Origin: Proteobacteria bacterium UBA664
Lineage (GTDB): Bacteria; Pseudomonadota; Gammaproteobacteria; UBA7966
Direction: 5' to 3'
Assembly (NCBI GenBank): GCA_002299125.1
Contig: DBNU01000024.1
Location: 1-5,531, forward strand
Length of the DNA: 5,531 nucleotides
The notes beneath the pieces are model-generated. The model was not told the origin of the DNA, made no database searches, and saw nothing but the letters and a program-made list of their open reading frames with translations. Both the position numbers and the translations under genes were made by a program. Positions 1-4,320 of the stretch are shown piece after piece; positions within the stretch are counted from its first letter, which is position 1, and the number at the start of each line of letters is the position of its first letter.

Positions 1-62
1 CCTTCGCCATCAATGGCGGTCAGCACATGATGTATCCGGTCGGCTACGGGAGTACAGCCAAA
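1..62 (+). CDS. C-terminal end of an upstream acetoacetyl-CoA reductase-like SDR (partial), in frame with phaR
   Basis: Reading from base 3 gives FAINGGQHMM followed by YPVGYGSTAK and then the PhaR methionine at 63. The string INGGQHM is typical of the extreme C-terminus of PhaB-type acetoacetyl-CoA reductases; compare LSVNGGLYMGI at the end of the complete phaB in this window. The rest of the gene lies left of the window. Such a reductase would end just after HM, yet no in-frame stop occurs between base 3 and the phaR stop at 584. The true end of this product is therefore uncertain: it may be a reductase-PhaR fusion, or a stop may have been lost to a sequence error. The identification rests on about nine residues, so it is tentative, but the position directly before phaR fits a pha cluster. 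Confidence 0.5.
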
Positions 63-584
63 ATGAACGAGACGGCCATCGAGAAGCGCGTCATCAAGAA
101 GTATCCCAACCGCCGTTTGTACGATACGGTCGAGAGCAAGTACATCACGCTCGAGGACGTGCGCAAGCTGGTGCTGGGTGGCGTGGCCTTCTGTGTCGTC
201 GACAAGAAGTCCGAAGAAGACATCACCCGCAACATCCTCCTGCAGATCATCATCGAACGCGAGGAAGCCGGTGAGCCCCTTCTCTCAACGGACTCACTCA
301 CACAGCTCATCTCCTACTATGGCGACTCGATGCAGGGCTTTGCGGGCAGCTTCCTCGATCGCAGCCTGGCGCTGTTCGCCGAGCAGCAAAAGGCCTTCCG
401 CGAAAGTTTCAACGAGGCAGTGAAGAACCATCCCCTGAACACCCTTTCCGAACTGACCCAGCAGAACTTCACCCTCTGGCAGCGCATGCAGGAGGACTTC
501 CTGAAGGCTGCGGGCGTGTCGCTCCAGTCCGGCAAGCTCGGAGGCGAACCGGGGGCTGGCCCGGGTAGCGGGGACAACAAGTAG
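63..584 (+). CDS. phaR: PhaR, PHA synthesis repressor / polymer-sensing regulator
   Basis: This is a 173-residue DNA-binding regulator of PHA granule genes. The N-terminal PHB/PHA accumulation DNA-binding domain covers roughly residues 8-68, with the hallmark KKYPNRRLYDT at 12-22, YITLEDVRKLV after it, and the conserved SEEDITRNILLQII at 50-63. A PHB_acc-type segment follows at about 74-113 (LLSTDSLTQLISYYGDSMQGF), then a helical region and a Gly-rich tail. Known family members (Ralstonia, Paracoccus, Rhodobacter) bind both DNA and PHB, repressing phasin genes and often themselves until polymer appears. I chose ATG 63 because GGGAG at 48-52 sits 10 nt upstream and the protein then starts like the family; ATG 27 and ATG 30 are in frame but would add unrelated residues. 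The frame stays open to the left into a reductase-like C-terminus, so a longer fusion product cannot be excluded. A strong hairpin follows the stop. Confidence 0.93.
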   Translation: MNETAIEKRVIKKYPNRRLYDTVESKYITLEDVRKLVLGGVAFCVVDKKSEEDITRNILLQIIIEREEAGEPLLSTDSLTQLISYYGDSMQGFAGSFLDRSLALFAEQQKAFRESFNEAVKNHPLNTLSELTQQNFTLWQRMQEDFLKAAGVSLQSGKLGGEPGAGPGSGDNK

Positions 585-613
585 GCGTCTCCGGGGCACC
601 GGTGCGCACATCA

Positions 614-643
614 CCCCGTCGGGCCAGCGAAGGCCCGGCGGGG
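614..643 (+). terminator. GC-rich hairpin after phaR, probable terminator
   Basis: CCCCGTCGGGCC (614-625) pairs with GGCCCGGCGGGG (632-643) over 12 positions, with one T-G wobble, around a 6-nt loop (AGCGAA). It begins 29 nt past the phaR stop. Only a poor T stretch follows (GTCGTGTTGG), so it is a strong stem without a classic U-tract. Position and stability support transcription termination or 3'-end protection between phaR and phaB. Confidence 0.6.
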
Positions 644-731
644 CCGTCGTGTTGGGCCGTGAAAGTCCTTCGCCCTGACGACGATAACCTGTAAGCTCGT
701 GCAGCTTGTGTGGCCCGCCGCACGTTCATGC

Positions 732-760
732 TTGCCCTTGGTTCGGGGTCGCGCTACCGT
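732..760 (+). promoter_or_regulatory. Weak sigma70-like promoter candidate upstream of phaB
   Basis: TTGCCC (732-737) is separated by exactly 17 nt from TACCGT (755-760). This matches 4 of 6 and 3 of 6 consensus bases, which is expected by chance at a fair rate. A TGC/GCAG-containing stretch (TTGCAGCGCGGCAG, 763-776) lies where transcription would start, somewhat like the better-supported arrangement before the phasin-like gene. The hairpin after phaR suggests phaB needs its own promoter, but nothing stronger is visible in 644-846. Confidence 0.2.
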
Positions 761-846
761 TGTTGCAGCGCGGCAGAGCCTTTCGGGTGCAGACGGAGGC
801 CTTGGTCGCACCCGGTACGGATCCAGATGACCCGTCGGTGCCTATG

Positions 847-851
847 AGGAG
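847..851 (+). promoter_or_regulatory. Ribosome binding site deciding the phaB start
   Basis: AGGAG lies 9 nt before ATG 861. This is a near-ideal Shine-Dalgarno and the main argument that the N-terminal extension of PhaB is really translated, rather than the gene starting later (for example at ATG 1038, closer to the SDR body). Confidence 0.75.
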
Positions 852-860
852 TCGAGTGCA

Positions 861-1826
861 ATGTATTGGTTCGAGCCGCGTTTCTTCGAGACCTGGGCCC
901 AGTCCGTCGAGACGGTGCTGCGTTCCATGGGTGAGCTGGGGACAGCCACCAGCCGGGGCCTTGAGAGGATGGCAGAGCGCCATCTGGACCATTTGAGTTC
1001 AGTCACCTCGCGCAGTCAGCAGCACCTCGGCAAGACCATGGACCTCCTGGCCGGGAGCGCCCAGGTCCGTCCGGGGCAGGCCGTAACCCGCGTCGTGTTG
1101 GTCACCGGTGGTATCGGCGGACTCGGGACCGCCATCTGTCGGCGCTTCGGCCGCGACGGCCACATCGTCATTGCCACCTACATCGCCCAGGAACGCGAGG
1201 CTGCCCGCCTCTGGCAGCAGGAGTTGCGCCGGGAGGGCTTCGAATTCGAAATAGTTGAGCTCGACGTCACACGCTTCGACCAGTGCGCCCAGGTTGCGCA
1301 GGACCTGACCAACCGGCTGGGTCCGGTCGAGATCCTCGTGAACTGCGCCGGTATTACCCGGGACGGCACACTCGCAAAAATGGATCAAGGTGCCTGGGAC
1401 GCAGTGCTGGCCACCAATCTCGACAGCGTCTTCAACGTCACACGCCATGTCGTCGAGGGAATGATCCAGAAGGGCTTCGGTCGGATCATCAATATCTCCT
1501 CGGTGAACGGGCAGAAAGGGCAATTCGGTCAAACGAATTACTCTGCGGCAAAGGCCGGGATGACCGGCTTCACCAAGTCACTCGCCCGCGAACTGGCGGA
1601 GTTCGGCATCACCGTCAACAGCATCTCGCCTGGCTACGTGGGCACCAAGATGGTGATGGCGGTGCCGGAGAACATCCGCGAGGCGATCGTATCGAAGGTG
1701 CCGGTCGGGCGTCTGGCGCGGCCCGAGGAGATCGGTGATGCGGTCGCCTTCCTGGCCGCCGAGACCAGCGGTTACATCACAGGGACAGACCTCTCCGTGA
1801 ATGGCGGCCTCTACATGGGTATCTGA
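861..1826 (+). CDS. phaB: PhaB-type acetoacetyl-CoA reductase with phasin-like N-terminal extension
   Basis: This 321-residue classical short-chain dehydrogenase should reduce acetoacetyl-CoA to (R)-3-hydroxybutyryl-CoA with NADPH, supplying monomer for the PHA synthase. The SDR body begins near residue 77. It shows the cofactor motif TGGIGGLG (82-89), NCAG (161-164, often NNAG), NAGITRD-like GITRDGT, Asn186, and the active site INISSVNGQKGQFGQTNYSAAKAG region with Ser214, Tyr227 and Lys231. PGY at 257-259 and a C-terminal NGGLYMG complete the fold. The strong similarity to Ralstonia PhaB across SVNGQKGQFGQTNY favours PhaB over FabG. Family members are about 246 residues, so residues 1-75 are extra: hydrophilic and helical, with spacing like phasin helices (VETVLRSMGELGTATSRGLERMAERHLDHL). 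The RBS at 847-851 supports this long form. The extension might tether the enzyme to granules; that is inference. A hairpin lies about 40 nt past the stop. Confidence 0.93.
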   Translation: MYWFEPRFFETWAQSVETVLRSMGELGTATSRGLERMAERHLDHLSSVTSRSQQHLGKTMDLLAGSAQVRPGQAVTRVVLVTGGIGGLGTAICRRFGRDGHIVIATYIAQEREAARLWQQELRREGFEFEIVELDVTRFDQCAQVAQDLTNRLGPVEILVNCAGITRDGTLAKMDQGAWDAVLATNLDSVFNVTRHVVEGMIQKGFGRIINISSVNGQKGQFGQTNYSAAKAGMTGFTKSLARELAEFGITVNSISPGYVGTKMVMAVPENIREAIVSKVPVGRLARPEEIGDAVAFLAAETSGYITGTDLSVNGGLYMGI

Positions 1827-1865
1827 ACGGGCTCAAGCAGGAAAGATTCGCCAAAGAAGCAGGAC

Positions 1866-1895
1866 GGCGGCGGATGGATCACCCCGATCGCCGCC
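1866..1895 (+). terminator. Hairpin after phaB, possible terminator
   Basis: GGCGGCG (1866-1872) and CGCCGCC (1889-1895) form a perfect 7-bp GC stem around a 16-nt loop, starting 40 nt after the phaB stop. There is no T-tract. It stands directly before the promoter of the phasin-like gene, so it could separate the two transcripts. The large loop and missing U-run keep confidence moderate. Confidence 0.4.
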
Positions 1896-1900
1896 ACTGC

Positions 1901-1929
1901 TTGACAGCCCTCAAGGCACGTCCTAGCCT
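1901..1929 (+). promoter_or_regulatory. Sigma70-type promoter of the phasin-like gene
   Basis: A perfect -35 box TTGACA (1901-1906) is followed after exactly 17 nt by TAGCCT (1924-1929), which keeps the T, A and final T of the -10 consensus. The predicted start is near 1936, leaving a leader of about 107 nt before ATG 2043. It sits in the only gap between phaB and the phasin-like gene, just past a hairpin, where a separate phasin promoter would be expected. Confidence 0.55.
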
Positions 1930-1933
1930 CCCT

Positions 1934-1950
1934 CTGCCTGCTGCATTGCA
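1934..1950 (+). promoter_or_regulatory. TGC-rich tract, candidate PhaR operator
   Basis: CTGCCTGCTGCATTGCA holds four TGC triplets in 17 bases and ends in the near-palindrome TGCATTGCA. It covers the transcription start predicted from the TTGACA/TAGCCT promoter. PhaR proteins studied in Paracoccus and Rhodobacter bind TGC-rich (CTGC/GCAG-type) sites in phasin promoters, and phaR itself is encoded here, so a repressor site at this position is a reasonable inference. The motif is short and not proven. Confidence 0.4.
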
Positions 1951-2042
1951 CTAGCACGGTGGCACATTGGTGCCCCGGCTGGCCGTGCCTGCACGACCGA
2001 GCGCGATCCGCCGGCCGCGACCAAACCTGCGAGGAAAGCCGC

Positions 2043-2723
2043 ATGACTACCGCACCGGCCACTGGCTCGGATACTCCCGTGCCCCCCCTTCCCGATCTCG
2101 AGGCGATGGCCCAGGTGGCAGACGCTGGCATGCTCCTGTGTGAGCGGATGGCGCTGACCGGACTCAGCATGGTGGACGGATTCGTGACCCTCACGTCGCG
2201 CCAAGCCGATGCCATGATGACTGGCAATGGCACCCTGGACGAATTCTGGCGCGAGGAATCGACGCTGGTGCAGGCTTGGGGCTCGACCCTCGTCGATTGC
2301 GCGGGTGAGTGCGGCAATCTGATCCTGACCACGCATCTGCTGCTACAGGACCATGGGCAGACTGCGGAGGGATCCGCGACGACGGTCGTGCAGGGGTCTC
2401 ACAAGGTGAAGGTGACCGAACCAGCCAGTTCCGAGGCCCCGTTTGCAGCCCCGTCAGCAGCAACTGCCGAGGTCGAGCCGCCCGCCGCCAGCCACAGCAT
2501 CGCTCCCGAGTTCGCTGCCGCCCAGGTGACAGCAACGGTAGCCGAAACGGCGAAGGCTCCAAGCAAGGCCCGCGCAGCGACCGGAACCGCCTCTCCGGCG
2601 GCGGGCGCGGCGGAACATCCGGAGCCGCTCGCCGTAGCCGAACCAGCACCCAACGGTGCGAAGCGCGCCTCCGGCACCGCGTTGCGTCCAACCTCACCGC
2701 GCAGACCGACCCGACCCGGCTAA
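2043..2723 (+). CDS. Phasin-like granule-associated protein with Ala/Pro-rich tail
   Basis: This 226-residue protein is not recognised with certainty. Residues 1-18 are Pro/Thr-rich; residues 19-103 are helical with alternating hydrophobic positions (MAQVADAGMLLCERMALTGLS, then STLVDCAGECGNLILTTHLLL) and no signal peptide or clear membrane segment. This is the kind of amphipathic region that phasins use to coat PHA granules. Residues 130-205 are low-complexity Ala/Pro/Glu, and the end is basic (RPTSPRRPTRPG), loosely recalling Ala/Lys-rich tails of PhaF-type phasins that contact DNA. ATG 2043 is chosen because GAGGA (2031-2035) lies 7 nt upstream; an in-frame ATG at 1959 would add a Cys-rich, unphasin-like stretch lying within the leader. 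A good promoter and candidate PhaR site precede it, as expected for a polymer-induced phasin. The phasin role is inferred from context and composition; an unrelated helical protein remains possible. Confidence 0.65.
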   Translation: MTTAPATGSDTPVPPLPDLEAMAQVADAGMLLCERMALTGLSMVDGFVTLTSRQADAMMTGNGTLDEFWREESTLVQAWGSTLVDCAGECGNLILTTHLLLQDHGQTAEGSATTVVQGSHKVKVTEPASSEAPFAAPSAATAEVEPPAASHSIAPEFAAAQVTATVAETAKAPSKARAATGTASPAAGAAEHPEPLAVAEPAPNGAKRASGTALRPTSPRRPTRPG

Positions 2724-2815
2724 AGCCTGCGGTGGAGCTCCGGTTTCAACCCGGCCTGAGTCAGCAATGCACAGTGGGGCGCCGGTCGATCGGCATCCTC
2801 GACGCTGCCGTCTCC

Positions 2816-2846
2816 CCTGCCCCCGACAAAGGCACTCGGGGGCAGG
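2816..2846. terminator. Strong hairpin between phasin-like gene and phaC, possible bidirectional terminator
   Basis: CCTGCCCCCGA (2816-2826) and TCGGGGGCAGG (2836-2846) are perfect reverse complements over 11 bp with a 9-nt loop. It starts 92 nt past the phasin-like stop and lies beyond the phaC stop on the other strand, so it could terminate both transcripts. No T-tract follows on either strand. Confidence 0.55.
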
Positions 2847-2881
2847 CTGCGGCGGGGATCCAGTCCTTCCGCGCAACGACG

Positions 2882-2908
2882 CTGGATGCCTGGCTACGCG
2901 GGAATGAC
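2882..2908. repeat. REP-like extragenic palindrome (degenerate)
   Basis: The segment begins CTGGATGCC and ends GCGGGAATGAC. It resembles the extragenic repeat common in proteobacterial genomes, whose consensus half-sites read CTGGATTCCCGC and GCGGGAATGAC. The right half matches well; the left half has several changes, so the palindrome is decayed. Recognition is from memory of the repeat family, not from a search. Confidence 0.5.
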
Positions 2909-2948
2909 GGTTGGGGCTGACTTCCGCGTGTCCCGGTTGGGGGCTGAC
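2908..2948. repeat. Short direct repeat CGGTTGGGG(G)CTGAC
   Basis: CGGTTGGGGCTGAC at 2908-2921 recurs as CGGTTGGGGGCTGAC at 2934-2948, 26 bases further on, with one extra G. The first copy starts at the end of the REP-like unit. Purpose unknown. Confidence 0.6.
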
Positions 2949-2956
2949 ATCACAGC

Positions 2957-2992
2957 GTACATGGTCTTCGCGGGGTACATGGTCTTCGTGGG
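2957..2992. repeat. Tandem duplication of an 18-bp unit
   Basis: GTACATGGTCTTCGCGGG (2957-2974) is followed immediately by GTACATGGTCTTCGTGGG (2975-2992), 17 of 18 bases identical. It lies in non-coding DNA inside the 179-bp block, so it may be a slippage product or a variable-number repeat. Confidence 0.75.
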
Positions 2993-3074
2993 GAGGCCGC
3001 CCGTAACGCCGGATCCCCGCCGCAGACCACCCTTGTGAATCCGGGAGCGGCCTGCGACGGCACGAGAACCCGCT

Positions 3075-4136
3075 TCAGCGCTCGGCGAGCCACTTTCCTA
3101 CCGTGGGTGGGATCAGCTTTTGTGCATTGCCAGACACGTAGATGCCGATGTGTCCACCTGGGAATTCGATCGACTGATAGTCCTTGGTGCCCACGTGCTG
3201 CTCAAGGGCCTTCGAACTCGCCGGCGGCACCAGATGATCGTCACGCGCGTAGATGTTCAGAATCGGCATCGTGACATTCGCGAGATCGACCTTCTTCCCG
3301 CCGATCGTGACCTCACCCTTGACGAGCCCGTTGGCCTGATAAAACTGCTGCATGAATTCCCGATAGGCACGCGATGCCTGATCCGGGCTATCGAAGATCC
3401 ATTTCTCCATGCGCATGAAGTTCATCGCGGATTGCTCGTCCTGCAATGCCTTGACCATGTCGAGGTACTTCTGCCCGGAGAGCCGGTAGGGCTTGAGCGA
3501 GAGGAAGGTGAGATTGAGAAACTCGCCCGGTATGTTGCCCAGGGCACGCGCCAGCAGATCGATATCGATATGGCGCACCCAGTTGGAGAGCATGTCCTCC
3601 GGGGTGTGGAAATCGACGGGCGTGACGGTCGTGATGAGGTTCCTCACGCGCTCGGGGCGAAGCGCGCTGTAGCAGAGGCTGAAGGAACCTCCCTGACAGA
3701 TGCCGAGCAGATTGATCGCGGGCAGGCCATGCCGATCGCAGATCCACTCCACGCACTCGTGCAGGTAACCGTTGATGTAGTCATCGAGCCCGAGACAGGC
3801 ATCCGCGCCATCGGGATAGCCCCAGTCGATGAGATAGACGTCCAGGCCCGCATTGATGAGGCCACGCACCAGTGAGCGGTTTTCCTGCAGATCCGCCATG
3901 TAGGGGCGATTGACCAGCGCGTAAACGATAAGAACCGGCACCTTCTGCTCTGGCGGCTTGTCGGACTCAAAGTGCATCAGATGCACCCGGTCCATCTGAT
4001 GCACGCTGGTGCGCGGAGTGCAGCCCAGCTCAATCTCGCCGAGCTCACTCAGATTGCGCAGGCCGTCCACCAACCCGAGGGTGAAGTTCTGCAGTTCCTC
4101 GAGGGATCCATGTGGATGTATGTCGATGGGGAACAC
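3075..4136 (-). CDS. phaC: Class III PHA synthase catalytic subunit PhaC
   Basis: This is the catalytic subunit that polymerises 3-hydroxyacyl-CoA on the granule surface, working as a complex with PhaE. It is an alpha/beta-hydrolase-fold protein of 353 residues, the usual class III size (about 355 in Allochromatium). The lipase-like box GICQGG carries the nucleophile Cys147; Asp300 in DDHLVPP and His329 in GGHIGIYVSG complete the triad, each two positions below the Allochromatium numbers C149, D302 and H331. Also visible are VYALVNRPYM, YLIDWGYPD, LDDYINGY, MEKWIFDSPDQ and the terminal KWLAER. I chose GTG 4136: it yields MFPIDIHPHG, the typical class III start, and TCCTC at 4145-4149 (GAGGA on the coding strand) sits 8 nt upstream. 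The frame stays open to 4256, but those 40 residues are unlike the family. phaE precedes it by 183 nt on the same strand. A perfect 12-bp inverted repeat lies within codons 45-55. Confidence 0.95.
   Translation of the reverse strand: MFPIDIHPHGSLEELQNFTLGLVDGLRNLSELGEIELGCTPRTSVHQMDRVHLMHFESDKPPEQKVPVLIVYALVNRPYMADLQENRSLVRGLINAGLDVYLIDWGYPDGADACLGLDDYINGYLHECVEWICDRHGLPAINLLGICQGGSFSLCYSALRPERVRNLITTVTPVDFHTPEDMLSNWVRHIDIDLLARALGNIPGEFLNLTFLSLKPYRLSGQKYLDMVKALQDEQSAMNFMRMEKWIFDSPDQASRAYREFMQQFYQANGLVKGEVTIGGKKVDLANVTMPILNIYARDDHLVPPASSKALEQHVGTKDYQSIEFPGGHIGIYVSGNAQKLIPPTVGKWLAER
3972..4004 (-). repeat. Perfect 12-bp inverted repeat inside phaC
   Basis: GTGCATCAGATG (3972-3983) and CATCTGATGCAC (3993-4004) are exact reverse complements with a 9-nt loop. 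They fall in codons 45-55 of phaC (VHQMDRVHLMH). The mRNA could fold a stable stem about 130 nt into the coding region. Confidence 0.7.
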
Positions 4137-4319
4137 GTTTCGAATCCTCAGTTGCCTGTTTGCACACGAAGTGCGTTGGACTGTCCGTGGGTTCGGGACT
4201 CCACGCCCGGACGCCACGCACGTGCACGACGGTTTCTGTCTTCCTTCGAAACCCACCCGGACGCTGCGACCGCAACGTCACAGCGAACTGGCATGGGTAG
4301 ACAGGTCGACATCACGACC
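4137..4319 (-). other. phaE-phaC intergenic leader
   Basis: There are 183 nt between the phaE stop and the phaC start. I see no convincing -35/-10 pair. It contains the phaC RBS, a small inverted repeat just after phaE, and a GTGCACGTGC-type stretch (near 4209-4216) with TGC content. The gap is long for an operon spacer, so internal initiation or leader control is possible; co-transcription with phaE remains the simplest reading. Confidence 0.5.
4145..4149 (-). promoter_or_regulatory. Ribosome binding site deciding the phaC GTG start
   Basis: On the coding strand this reads GAGGA, 8 nt before the GTG at 4136-4134. It supports the GTG start over any upstream in-frame start and gives the family's standard N-terminus. 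Confidence 0.75.
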
Positions 4320-4320
4320 T
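4303..4320 (-). repeat. Small inverted repeat immediately after phaE
   Basis: AGGTCG (4303-4308) and CGACCT (4315-4320) are perfect reverse complements with a 6-nt loop, touching the last codon position of the phaE stop. With only 6 bp and no T-tract it is at best a weak attenuator or 3'-end structure. Confidence 0.35.

Larger units (their letters stand above)
2847..3025. repeat. 179-bp block framed by 15-bp perfect inverted repeats
   Basis: CTGCGGCGGGGATCC (2847-2861) recurs as its exact reverse complement GGATCCCCGCCGCAG (3011-3025). No open reading frame or transposase lies between them. The ends abut the 11-bp hairpin on the left. It could be a small MITE-like element, or two oppositely oriented members of an extragenic palindrome family (GGATCCCCGC-type). 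No clear target-site duplication is visible directly outside the ends. Confidence 0.5.
2724..3074. other. Convergent intergenic region without a gene, repeat-rich
   Basis: The 351 bases between the phasin-like stop and the phaC stop lie between two converging transcripts. The frames that cross it have no RBS and no recognisable product, and I see no tRNA or other RNA gene. It holds an 11-bp hairpin, a 15-bp inverted repeat framing a 179-bp block, a REP-like palindrome and two short direct repeats, listed separately. It is best read as terminator plus extragenic repeat DNA. Confidence 0.7.

Noticed and set aside
693..707. AAGCT-N5-AGCTT inverted repeat upstream of phaB as an operator
   Set aside because: Only 5-bp arms, no second copy, and not positioned on a convincing promoter.
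1239..1250. 12-bp palindrome TTCGAATTCGAA in phaB
   Set aside because: It encodes FEFE in a coding stretch, is an isolated self-complementary run without a loop, and there is no second copy or regulatory context.
999..1532. A 177-codon minus-strand open frame within phaB
   Set aside because: It mirrors the conserved SDR coding sequence and has no family features of its own.
2309..2920. A 203-codon plus-strand frame overlapping the phasin-like gene and running into the repeat block
   Set aside because: No RBS, Arg/Gly/Ser-rich shadow composition, and it runs through the REP-like and hairpin DNA; the 2043 frame has the RBS and phasin-like helices.
3120..3875. A 251-codon open frame on the plus strand opposite phaC
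   Set aside because: It lies wholly antisense to a phaC with full catalytic motifs, has no RBS of note, and shows no recognisable domain; long antisense frames are common in GC-rich genes.
4137..4256. Forty extra in-frame codons before phaC
   Set aside because: The residues (for example CTCVASGRGVPNPRTVQR) are unlike any class III PhaC, whereas GTG 4136 has a good RBS and gives the standard MFPIDI start.
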